From NCBI GenBank assembly GCA_024281135.1, contig JAMXLG010000259.1:1-36674 (forward strand): 36,674 nt of DNA, in the 5' to 3' direction. The notes beneath the pieces were generated by a model that was not told where the DNA came from, did no database searches, and saw nothing but the letters and a program-made list of their open reading frames with translations. This stretch comes from Vulcanimicrobiia bacterium (GTDB taxonomy: Bacteria > Eremiobacterota > Eremiobacteria > Baltobacterales > Baltobacteraceae). Shown one piece after another: positions 6,445 through 13,242 of the stretch (within the stretch, counting starts at the first letter, position 1; each line of letters starts with the position of its first letter). Made by a program: the position numbers and the translations under genes.

Positions 6445-7062
6445 TTAGCTGCCGAAGACCGCGTCCGGAATGTTCGGATTGATTTTGTAGTCGGAGAGCG
6501 TGGACGTTATGGTCCCCTTGTATTGGGGCTCGTCCACGCGACCCGTCTGCGACGTGATCAGTGTGTAGCCTTTGACGCTTTCGTAGCTATTCGCCATCTG
6601 CGCCGTGCCGCCGTTCGCATAGGTCCACGTCATCGACGTCACGACCGCGCGTTTATCGTCGGCTGTGGCATCGACGTGGTCGACGTTTCCCTGTTTGCGC
6701 GGCACAAGCTTGTACTGCGTTGTGTTTCCATCGTCGGAGACTTTCGTCACGGTGTACACATCGTTCCAATGTGCCGGCGGGACGAGTTTCGGGTAGAGCT
6801 GACTGAACTGCTGAGCAACGCCCGGCAGACCGCTCGTGATCTCGAGCTTGTCGCGGTCGGGATCTTTGTGGTAATACGTCCCGTTGAGATCGGTCGAGAT
6901 GTACGGAAACGTCGTCATCGTGACGTGCGCTTTCATCGCTGCGGTGTAGGAATGAAGATTCCCGTTCACTGCACTCATCCGGCCGAGAAGATCGTCTTGG
7001 GCGTTCGTGGCTGCCGGCAAGAACGCGGCGAGAAGTGCGAGGGCGCACAATGCGGACTTCAT
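6445..7062 (-). CDS. Exported LolA-like (outer-membrane lipoprotein-sorting-like) protein
   Basis: The protein has 205 residues with a clear signal peptide (MKSALCALALLAAFLPAATNAQ, cleavage near residue 21). The mature part begins DDLLGRMSAVNGNLHSYTAAMKAHVTM, the opening helix-strand of LolA/LolB-like half-barrels that typically read L-x-x-V-x-x-x-Y. It continues with strands such as GTYYHKDPDRDKLEI and VYTVTKVSDDGNTTQYKLV. These folds bind lipids or lipoprotein acyl chains in the periplasm. Specific function is unknown. It starts 7 bases after the queG stop and is the last gene of the long - strand run; it ends directly against osmC. Confidence 0.65.
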   Translation of the reverse strand: MKSALCALALLAAFLPAATNAQDDLLGRMSAVNGNLHSYTAAMKAHVTMTTFPYISTDLNGTYYHKDPDRDKLEITSGLPGVAQQFSQLYPKLVPPAHWNDVYTVTKVSDDGNTTQYKLVPRKQGNVDHVDATADDKRAVVTSMTWTYANGGTAQMANSYESVKGYTLITSQTGRVDEPQYKGTITSTLSDYKINPNIPDAVFGS

Positions 7063-7069
7063 GTACTGG

Positions 7070-8248
7070 CTAACGGCGGCGATTGACGAACGGTTCCAAT
7101 GCGGCCGTAATTTCCGAGCGGACGCTCGTATCTTCTTCTGTTTCTAAGCGCGTTCGCAGCCGCTCGATTGCAAGCGGAGAACCGATGCGCCCCAATGCCC
7201 ACGCCGCCGCCCCGCGGACCATGACGTGCGGATCTTGCGTCAGCGCCTCACTCAGGGCGTTGACGGCGCTACGATCCAGCGCGTTTCCGAGAGCAATTGC
7301 GGCATTTCGGCGCAGCACCGCCGCTCCGCGCCAGCCCATCGCCGTACGGGCGTACCGGCGTTTGAACTCGCCGCTGCGTAAACGTAGGAGCTGATCGAGC
7401 GGCGGCGCCGCGGTTGTGGGGTCATACGGCTCGAAGCGTTCATCGCCGTGCATCTGCGCGCGTATCGTCGGCGGGCACACGTCTTGGCAGATATCGCAGC
7501 CCCACACCCAGTCGCCGATCAGCGGTCGCATCTCTAGCGGAATCACATCCGTACGTTGCGTAAGATCCGCAATGCAGCGGTTCGCATCGATCGTGTAGTC
7601 GCCGCGCAACGCTCCGGTCGGACACGCGTCGATGCATCGTCTGCACGTACCGCACGTCTTCCGCAACGGCGCATCGGGAGGCAGTTCGAGCGTCGTAATC
7701 AGCTCGCCGAGAAAGACAAACGAACCGCCGCGTGGCGAGATCAGATTCGTATGTTTTCCGACCCAACCGAGCCCGGCTCGCGCCGCAAACGCGCGTTCCG
7801 CGATCGGTTTGGTATCGCACGCAATTGCCGTAACCGGCGCCCCCGCGAGTTCGTCGACGATTGCGGCAAGCTCGCGAAGCATTGCGCGCATGCGACGGTG
7901 ATAATCTTCAGACCAGGCGTAATTTGAAACACGTCCCTGCAACGGAGCGCGACGCGTAGGCGATGTCGCGTAAGGAACGGCGAGACACACGATGCTGCGC
8001 GCCCCCGCAAGTACCGAGTCCGGATCGCTCGCAGCGTAGGCATAGCGTTCGTCGTACGGCCACGTGCTAAGGTCACCGCGCTCGAATGACGCGCGCAACC
8101 GCGCACGTAGCTCTTCATCCGTGACGGCTTCCGTAACGCGAACGTCAACGGCTCCGCGGGCACGCGCTTCAGCAACGATACGCTGCTTGAGCGTTTCGCC
8201 GTCAGAGCGTTGCGATTGGACGCTCGCGTCCGAGTGGGAACGCTGCAT
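7070..8248 (-). CDS. queG: Epoxyqueuosine reductase
   Basis: QueG carries out the last step of queuosine synthesis in tRNA, reducing epoxyqueuosine with cobalamin and two 4Fe-4S clusters. The substrate domain holds GRVSNYAWSEDYH and ERAFAARAGLGWVGKHTNLI. The ferredoxin-like part has CGTCRRCIDACPTGAL and CDICQDVCPP, giving all eight cluster cysteines with the Cys in NRCIADLTQR. The C-terminus is a HEAT-like domain (DPHVMVRGAAAWALGRIG), as in longer QueG proteins. I chose ATG 8248 (392 aa) because GAGGAG lies just upstream. It overlaps the aldo/keto reductase by 47 bases, so coupling is likely. No other queuosine gene is seen nearby. Confidence 0.94.
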   Translation of the reverse strand: MQRSHSDASVQSQRSDGETLKQRIVAEARARGAVDVRVTEAVTDEELRARLRASFERGDLSTWPYDERYAYAASDPDSVLAGARSIVCLAVPYATSPTRRAPLQGRVSNYAWSEDYHRRMRAMLRELAAIVDELAGAPVTAIACDTKPIAERAFAARAGLGWVGKHTNLISPRGGSFVFLGELITTLELPPDAPLRKTCGTCRRCIDACPTGALRGDYTIDANRCIADLTQRTDVIPLEMRPLIGDWVWGCDICQDVCPPTIRAQMHGDERFEPYDPTTAAPPLDQLLRLRSGEFKRRYARTAMGWRGAAVLRRNAAIALGNALDRSAVNALSEALTQDPHVMVRGAAAWALGRIGSPLAIERLRTRLETEEDTSVRSEITAALEPFVNRRR

Positions 8249-9053
8249 CGATCTCCTCGATTTCGCGCGCATCGAGTTCCAGGTCACCCGCACGCGCATT
8301 TTCCTCGACGTGCGCTACGCTCGATGCCTTCGGAATCGTGAACACATTGGGATAACGAGTAAGAAACGCGAGGATTACCTGGCGCGGCGTCGCGTCATGT
8401 TTTGCGGCGATACGCCCGAGAACGCCGTTATGCCCCGCGGCTTCGCGCGGGAATCTTCCACGCCCGAACGGGGTGTACGCGACGATTGCGATGTTGTGTT
8501 GCGAAGCGACGGGAATCAAACGGTGTTCGGGAGCACGCTCGTTCAAATGGTACAACACCTGATTGCACGCGAGCGGAACGTTCGCGAGGTACTGCTCCGC
8601 ATCGAGCATGTCCTCGACGTCGAAATTGCTGATGCCGGCGAAACGCGTCTTCCCCTCGCGCACGAGCTCCGCGAGCGCGCGCATCGTTTCTTCCAGCGGC
8701 ACGCCGCTCGGCCAGTGCAACAAATAGAGGTCCAAGTAGTCGAGCTTCAATCTGCGTAAGCTGCGCTCGCATGCGGCGATTGTTTTGCTGTAGCTTGCGT
8801 TTGCGGGCAACACTTTACTGGTGACAAATATCGTGTCGCGTGGAATGTCGCGAATCGCATCGCCGAGGATGCGCTCCACGGCTCCGCCGCCGTACATCTC
8901 GGCGGTGTCGAGGTGGGTCATCCCCAATTCGATGCCGCGACGGATCGCGCGCTTTGCTTCATCGACCGCCGCGCCGCTCTCGGGAATATCCCACGTACCT
9001 TGACCGATGACGGGCAGCTCGATGCCCGTTGGGCCAAACGGCTTTTTCCGCAT
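8202..9053 (-). CDS. Aldo/keto reductase
   Basis: This 283-residue NADPH-dependent oxidoreductase has a TIM-barrel fold. The catalytic tetrad is complete: Asp49 and Tyr54 in HLDTAEMYGGG, Lys80 in FVTSKV and His113 in LLHWP. The C-terminal cofactor segment reads FTIPKASSVAHVEENARAGDLEL, matching the family P-K-x-x-x-x-x-x-x-E-N motif. The natural substrate cannot be told from sequence. It sits 11 bases after the moeB-rhodanese stop, and its end overlaps queG. The ribosome site is weak. Confidence 0.92.
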   Translation of the reverse strand: MRKKPFGPTGIELPVIGQGTWDIPESGAAVDEAKRAIRRGIELGMTHLDTAEMYGGGAVERILGDAIRDIPRDTIFVTSKVLPANASYSKTIAACERSLRRLKLDYLDLYLLHWPSGVPLEETMRALAELVREGKTRFAGISNFDVEDMLDAEQYLANVPLACNQVLYHLNERAPEHRLIPVASQHNIAIVAYTPFGRGRFPREAAGHNGVLGRIAAKHDATPRQVILAFLTRYPNVFTIPKASSVAHVEENARAGDLELDAREIEEIDAAFPLGRERPIATL

Positions 9054-9064
9054 GACGTAATATT

Positions 9065-10198
9065 CTAGAAGAACGTGAAATCTTCGTAAGCTGCCGCATA
9101 TGCGAGCAGTCCGCCACGCAGGTGTCTTACCCGCGTGAACCCGGCATCACGCAAGCGGCGCGCCGCCCAAAGCGATTTTGCCCCGACGCGACAGGCAACG
9201 ACGTAACGCCGCGCGCTATCGAGTTCGTGCAGGCGCGCTTCCAATTGCGAGGCGGGAACGTGTACGGCACCCTCGACCGCGGCGACAGTCACTTCGTGCG
9301 GTTCGCGCACGTCGAGCAGCATGGCGTCCTCGAGCGCCTCGTCAAGCGCGTACGGCTCGACTTCATCCTCGTCGTGCTCCTCTTCTTCTTCGATGAGCAC
9401 GGTTTCACGAATCACCGGATGATCGCTGCACACCGCGCAATGCGCATCGCGTTCGAAACGAACCTCGCGCGTGCGGGCGCCGAGACTCTCGACGAGCAAC
9501 AAACGGCCGACGAGCGAGTCACCAATCCCGAGGATCATCTTGATCGCTTCGTTCGCTTGCCACGCTCCGACAAGTCCGGCAAGCACGCCCAGAACACCAC
9601 CCTCGGCGCACGTCGGAACGGTTCCGGCGGGCGGTGCATCCGGATACAAGCACCGATAACATGGGCCACCCGGCGCTCCGAACACGCTCACTTGGCCGTC
9701 GAAGCGAAAGATCGACGCGTACACGTCGGGCTTCCCTTCGAGCACACACGCATCGTTGATCAAATACCGCGTCGGAAAACGATCGGTGCAATCAACGACG
9801 ACGTCATAGAGTCGCACGAGTTCCCGTGCATTATCCGGCGCAAAACGCATCGCGATCGTATCGACGGCGACGAGCGGATTGAGCGCGCGAACATAGTCGG
9901 ATGCGACTTCGGCTTTTTTGCGTCCGATATCGCTCGTCGCAAAAATCGTTTGGCGCTGTAAGTTCGTCTCGTCGACGACGTCGTCGTCCATCACACCGAT
10001 GCGTCCGACACCCGCGGCCGCAAGATACTGCAGCACCGGAGAACCGAGCCCGCCCGCGCCGATGACGAGCACGCGCGAAGCTGCAAGACGCTCCTGTCCC
10101 TCGAGGGCGACCTCGGGAATCAACAAGTGGCGACTGTACCGCCGCAATTCGGGGCGGCCGGCAAGTTTTATCCGCGGGGATGCAGTTTGTTCAGCCAT
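9065..10198 (-). CDS. moeB: MoeB/ThiF-type E1 adenylyltransferase fused to rhodanese
   Basis: The enzyme adenylates the C-terminal glycine of a ubiquitin-like sulfur carrier, here most likely the MoaD encoded in the same run. The E1 domain covers residues 15-250 with VLVIGAGGLGSPVLQYLAAAG (42-62), DDDVVDETNLQRQ (71-83) and the zinc cysteines CYRC (180/183) and CAVC (254/257). Cys197 in PTCAEGGVLG is the conserved E1 cysteine. A very acidic linker (IEEEEEHDEDEVE, 269-281) joins a rhodanese domain with active-loop Cys336 in VACRVGAKS. The layout equals MOCS3-type proteins that both activate and sulfurate the carrier. Its start overlaps the hydrolase by 31 bases. Confidence 0.93.
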   Translation of the reverse strand: MAEQTASPRIKLAGRPELRRYSRHLLIPEVALEGQERLAASRVLVIGAGGLGSPVLQYLAAAGVGRIGVMDDDVVDETNLQRQTIFATSDIGRKKAEVASDYVRALNPLVAVDTIAMRFAPDNARELVRLYDVVVDCTDRFPTRYLINDACVLEGKPDVYASIFRFDGQVSVFGAPGGPCYRCLYPDAPPAGTVPTCAEGGVLGVLAGLVGAWQANEAIKMILGIGDSLVGRLLLVESLGARTREVRFERDAHCAVCSDHPVIRETVLIEEEEEHDEDEVEPYALDEALEDAMLLDVREPHEVTVAAVEGAVHVPASQLEARLHELDSARRYVVACRVGAKSLWAARRLRDAGFTRVRHLRGGLLAYAAAYEDFTFF

Positions 10199-10887
10199 TG
10201 CAGCACTTCACTACGGGCATGTTCGGCGGCATAGGTATGATCGCTTTCGACGCTTGCGAAGCTCTTCGGTTCCGGGGCTTGGTCGTATAGCTCGCGTACG
10301 CTCGCCGGACTAACCATTGCGTCGCGCGTCGCGGCGACGTAGAGACACGGGCGTCCCGCGAGTTTTGGAAGTTCGCGATCGTACCATCCATCGATATCAG
10401 CGACGAGCGCGGAGAGATCCACGCCATCGACATATGAAGATCGGAAATCCGTCGCACCCGCGGCTTTGAGCGCTGCAAGCGCGCTCGGACGCCCGAGTCC
10501 GCTCGCAATCGTGATCACGCCATCGACGTCCGGTTCTCTCGCGGCGGTGAAGAGCGCGGTCATCCCGCCCATGCTGTGGCCCATCAAATACAGCGGCTGA
10601 TCGTCGATCGTCTGCGCCAGGTCGATAACCGCTGACATTGCATCCAACAGGTCGTCGACGCCGCGTAACTTTCCGCCGCTCGCGCCGAGCTTATGGCCGG
10701 GAAAGTCGAGACTGAAGATACTGAAGCCTTGCGCGGAAAGGAACGAGCAGAGCGGATCGAGATTGTGTTTGCTCGACGAATACCCGTGCCCGGCAACGAT
10801 CGTTACGCCGCGCGGGCGACGCGGCCCGTAGCGAAGCACCGCAACGTCGTTGTTGCGCGCGCGCGCAGAAAGCAGATCAACAGGCAT
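10168..10887 (-). CDS. Alpha/beta hydrolase (lysophospholipase/esterase-like)
   Basis: This 239-residue serine hydrolase has nucleophile Ser105 in MGHSMGGMT, acid Asp189 in AATRDAMVS and base His217 in ESDHTYA, in the right order and spacing. The oxyanion-side motif is VAGHGYSSSKHNLDP. There is no signal peptide, so it is cytoplasmic. The substrate is unknown. The gene lies between moaE and moeB, overlapping moaE by 11 bases and moeB by 31. Translation is therefore probably coupled to the molybdopterin genes, although no role for a hydrolase in that pathway is known to me. Confidence 0.88.
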   Translation of the reverse strand: MPVDLLSARARNNDVAVLRYGPRRPRGVTIVAGHGYSSSKHNLDPLCSFLSAQGFSIFSLDFPGHKLGASGGKLRGVDDLLDAMSAVIDLAQTIDDQPLYLMGHSMGGMTALFTAAREPDVDGVITIASGLGRPSALAALKAAGATDFRSSYVDGVDLSALVADIDGWYDRELPKLAGRPCLYVAATRDAMVSPASVRELYDQAPEPKSFASVESDHTYAAEHARSEVLQWLNKLHPRG

Positions 10888-11293
10888 TCGCGATCCATTC
10901 GCCGGTGCCGTCCGTATAGCGTTCCTTCTTCCAAATCGGTGCGCGCGCTTTCAACGTGTCGATTGCATATTCGCACGCATCGAATGCTTCTCCGCGATGC
11001 GGAGCCGCCGCGGAAACGGCGACCGCCACTTCACCTACGTCGAGCGCACCGGTGCGATGCACGATCGCGAGTCGCGCGCCGGGAAAACGTTCCGCCACCT
11101 CGTCTGCGATCGCTTGAAATTCGGCCAGTGCCATCTCCTCGTGCGCTTCGTACTCCAACCCGTTGACTTCACGGCCGTCGTTCGCGTGCTCGCGCACGAC
11201 ACCCAAGAACGTAACAACGCCGCCGCACGAATCTGTTCGCACTGCCGCTTCTAGTTCGCGAGCATCAATCGCGTCGCGCTGGATTCGCAGCAC
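10877..11293 (-). CDS. moaE: Molybdopterin synthase catalytic subunit
   Basis: MoaE transfers two sulfurs from MoaD thiocarboxylate to cyclic pyranopterin monophosphate. The 138-residue length fits. Family blocks are CGGVVTFLGVVREHANDGREVNGLEYEAH (residues 23-51), RLAIVHRTGALDVGE (74-88) and APIWKKERYTDGTGEWI near the end, with the catalytic lysines at 122/123. The gene is 11 bases downstream of moaD and overlaps the following hydrolase. Genes for MoaA, MoaC and MoeA are not in the window. Confidence 0.95.
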   Translation of the reverse strand: MLRIQRDAIDARELEAAVRTDSCGGVVTFLGVVREHANDGREVNGLEYEAHEEMALAEFQAIADEVAERFPGARLAIVHRTGALDVGEVAVAVSAAAPHRGEAFDACEYAIDTLKARAPIWKKERYTDGTGEWIANAC

Positions 11294-11304
11294 CCAGGGA
11301 AACC

Positions 11305-11592
11305 TTAACCGCCACCGACCGGCGGCAAGAGCGAAATTTCGTCACCGTTCGCCACACGCTCGCTCAACAGCGCGACAACGCGGCCGTTGCGCGCAATGCG
11401 CGTGCTGGATGCAAGGGCGTCGATCTTTCGATTGCGTTCGCGCACTGCGTCCCAGACGTCGACGAGCGTCGCACCGTCGGGCAGCTGCAGTTCGAACTCG
11501 GCCGCGTCGAGCAACTCCCGCAACCTTGCAAACGCGCGAACGCGAACGATTATCGTCAGCTCAGAAGCCGCCGATGTCGGTTGAGTATCCAT
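11305..11592 (-). CDS. moaD: Molybdopterin synthase sulfur carrier subunit
   Basis: This small beta-grasp protein ends LLPPVGGG and carries sulfur as a C-terminal thiocarboxylate. The body has VRVRAFARLRELLDAAEFELQLPDG and NGDEISLLPPV, the usual MoaD blocks. An internal insertion (RIARNGRVVALL) reflects the normal strand before the tail. The tail has three glycines where PPVSGG is common. I chose ATG 11592 (95 aa), which lies inside the end of the preceding 84-aa gene (32-base overlap). A GTG at 11610 is in frame as an alternative. It sits directly before moaE, and the MoeB-rhodanese in the same run should activate it. Confidence 0.93.
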   Translation of the reverse strand: MDTQPTSAASELTIIVRVRAFARLRELLDAAEFELQLPDGATLVDVWDAVRERNRKIDALASSTRIARNGRVVALLSERVANGDEISLLPPVGGG

Positions 11593-11815
11593 GCTCCGCA
11601 AGCCACGCACGCGATATTTCGTGCTTTGATAACATATCCAAGCGATTGCAGATGAGCTTATGCATCATCACTTCCCAGAAGTGCTGATCTTTTTCGTAAA
11701 CCTCATCGGGAATTTGATTCTCGCTGTGCGCGAATTCGCGCAGCGCCGCCCAGTCGTTCGCGTCGAGGATCGCACGCAAGCGCGACTCGTACTCGGGCGA
11801 GGGAATATCTTGCAT
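11561..11815 (-). CDS. Uncharacterised 84-aa protein
   Basis: The ATG at 11815 overlaps the stop of the HAD gene as TGATG, which fixes the start and gives 84 residues. The sequence is acidic and aromatic: SPEYESRLRAILDANDWAAL, then NQIPDEVYEKDQHFWEVMMH and KLICNRLDMLSKHEISRAWL. It is predicted by eye to be mostly helical, with no membrane segment or metal motif. I recognise no family. It is embedded between the HAD phosphatase and moaD with overlaps on both sides, so it is surely expressed with them. Its position might suggest a helper in cofactor metabolism. Confidence 0.75.
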   Translation of the reverse strand: MQDIPSPEYESRLRAILDANDWAALREFAHSENQIPDEVYEKDQHFWEVMMHKLICNRLDMLSKHEISRAWLAEHGYSTDIGGF

Positions 11816-12636
11816 CACGCTGTCTTCTTTTCGTCCGCCTGTGGTCCCAGCACCCACTGTTCGATCGCGAGCGCAACGCCGTCGTCATCGTTGCTTGCGG
11901 TCACGTGCTCGACCGCGGAGCGCACTTCCGGTAGCGCGTTCGCCATGGCGACGCCTACGCCCGCCCACCGTAGCATCGGCACGTCATTGCGTGAGTCGCC
12001 GACCGCGAGCACATGACTTGCCTTCACGTTGAGATCGGCGCACAAACGCGCGAGCGCGTTCTTCTTCGTCGCGTCGATGCTGGTGACGGCGAGTTCCTCG
12101 AAATCACCCCATGTTTCATATTTGAAGTGGACCGGAAAATCGGCAAACGTCTCGCGGATCGCCTGGACCGCGTCACGTCCGAAGAAGCGTATAAACGTCG
12201 GCGCGGAGGTTAGAACGCGCGAAAGCGACTCGACCTCGATCCAGTGAGGCCCGCTCATGTCGGACATGTAGGGCGGCAGATCAGCGAGGCGATGGAAGCG
12301 CTCCTCGACATACACGGCGGCGTCGATGGCGTTTTCTTCAGCGAAGACGATCATCGGCTTGGCGTACTGAAGCGGCACGGGGATGTGGCCGAGGATCTTC
12401 CCGGTCATGACGTCCTTCGTGAGCGCTCCATGGGCGCAAATAATAGGAAGGTTGATGCGCAACTCGCGCGCGACATCGCCCGCGGCATCAGCGCCACGCC
12501 CGGTGACGATAACGACCCGGACGCCGGCTTGGAGCGCGGCGGCGATAGCGACGCGGTTGGGGGCAGAGATATGATCGCTCGAGTTCAAAACCGTTCCGTC
12601 GAGATCGAGCGCTATTAGATCGATACGGGGCACCAT
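11815..12636 (-). CDS. Cof-type HAD-IIB phosphatase
   Basis: This is a 273-residue member of the HAD superfamily, Cof/IIB branch. Motif I is DLDGTVL with nucleophile Asp11 and acid/base Asp13. Motif II is VIVTGRG (43-49). Motif III is the Lys in ATKKNAL (191/192). Motif IV is GDSRNDVPML (213-222). The C2B cap lies between motifs II and III. Members dephosphorylate sugar phosphates, flavin or pyridoxal phosphate-type metabolites; the substrate here is not decidable. It is the first gene of the long - strand run toward moaD/moaE, and the + strand secreted-protein gene starts 88 bases away in the opposite direction. Confidence 0.92.
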   Translation of the reverse strand: MVPRIDLIALDLDGTVLNSSDHISAPNRVAIAAALQAGVRVVIVTGRGADAAGDVARELRINLPIICAHGALTKDVMTGKILGHIPVPLQYAKPMIVFAEENAIDAAVYVEERFHRLADLPPYMSDMSGPHWIEVESLSRVLTSAPTFIRFFGRDAVQAIRETFADFPVHFKYETWGDFEELAVTSIDATKKNALARLCADLNVKASHVLAVGDSRNDVPMLRWAGVGVAMANALPEVRSAVEHVTASNDDDGVALAIEQWVLGPQADEKKTA

Positions 12637-12724
12637 TTACAGGATACCTCGGTTCGTCAAACGGCCGACAGCCTGCCTGGTTGCGGGTGGGATGTTTGTC
12701 TGAAGCGAATCGTTATTGTACAGA

Positions 12725-13105
12725 ATGAAATCCTCGTCACTGGTCGCAGCTTTACTCGTGGCCGCCGTGCCGGCCGCTGCACCCGCCCAAAACCATTGTT
12801 CCCGAGAAACGCTCACCGTGCGAGGGACGGCTGTCACGATCACCTACTGTCCAAGTGCCCCGACTGGAGATGGTCCAGAGGTCACTGTTCCGGTGACGGA
12901 GGCCTACTCGTCCAGCGGCGGCTCGTTCACTCGCAGCGCAAAGCTGCGGTTCATTTCCGGCGAAGGCCCCTCGCGCGTGCTTGAAAACGTAAACCTCTCC
13001 GATCTGGGCCTCACGGGCACGCTCCACCTCACGCTGGTCTATGCGAGCGGCGAAGTCCGCGTTGAAAAGGCCATGCTCACGCCGGGCGCCGTCATCATCA
13101 AATAA
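12725..13105 (+). CDS. Small secreted protein of unknown function
   Basis: The 126-residue product starts with a classic signal peptide (MKSSSLVAALLVAAVPAAAPAQ, cleavage near residue 22). The mature part is beta-rich: ETLTVRGTAVTITYCPS, EVTVPVTEAYSSSGGSF, then GTLHLTLVYASGEVRVEKAML. It has two cysteines that may pair in the periplasm. I recognise no family. The start at 12725 (MKSSS) is preferred over the in-frame codon at 12716 because it gives the best signal peptide, but no strong ribosome site is visible. It is followed by the short ORF and ATP-grasp-like gene. Confidence 0.7.
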   Translation: MKSSSLVAALLVAAVPAAAPAQNHCSRETLTVRGTAVTITYCPSAPTGDGPEVTVPVTEAYSSSGGSFTRSAKLRFISGEGPSRVLENVNLSDLGLTGTLHLTLVYASGEVRVEKAMLTPGAVIIK

Positions 13106-13163
13106 TTCGGCCCGGTTATCCGGTTGCAACTAAGCACCAAGAGGGGCAATCTAAGGAGACGAT

Positions 13164-13235
13164 ATGCGGCGCCGCTATATTGCATTTAGCAATTCCAAGA
13201 TCCCCGACGGCTGTTGTCGTCGTCCAGAGGAGTAG
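13164..13235 (+). CDS. Putative 23-aa leader or mini-protein
   Basis: A 23-codon ORF starts at ATG 13164 with an AAGGAGA at 13153-13159, the strongest ribosome site in this region. The peptide is basic, starts MRRRYIAFSNSK and has a Cys-Cys pair near its end (DGCCRRPEE). Its TAG at 13233-13235 touches the AGAGGAG site of the next gene, whose ATG is 8 bases further on. It could be a leader that couples translation, or a real small product. The arrangement is seen in the sequence; expression and role are inference. Confidence 0.4.
   Translation: MRRRYIAFSNSKIPDGCCRRPEE
13179..13193. promoter_or_regulatory. Dyad ATTGC-ATTTA-GCAAT
   Basis: This is a perfect 5-base inverted repeat with a 5-base centre. 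Its inner 13 bases TTGCATTTAGCAA differ at one position from TTGCTTTTAGCAA at 20500-20512. It lies inside the 23-codon ORF and ahead of the ATP-grasp-like gene. It may be a binding site of a regulator shared with the VOC gene. Confidence 0.3.
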
Positions 13236-13242
13236 ATTCTTC

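Noticed and set aside
9122..9961. 279-codon + strand open frame
   Set aside because: It is antisense to the MoeB-rhodanese gene with no domain match. GC-rich coding DNA often leaves long open antisense frames.
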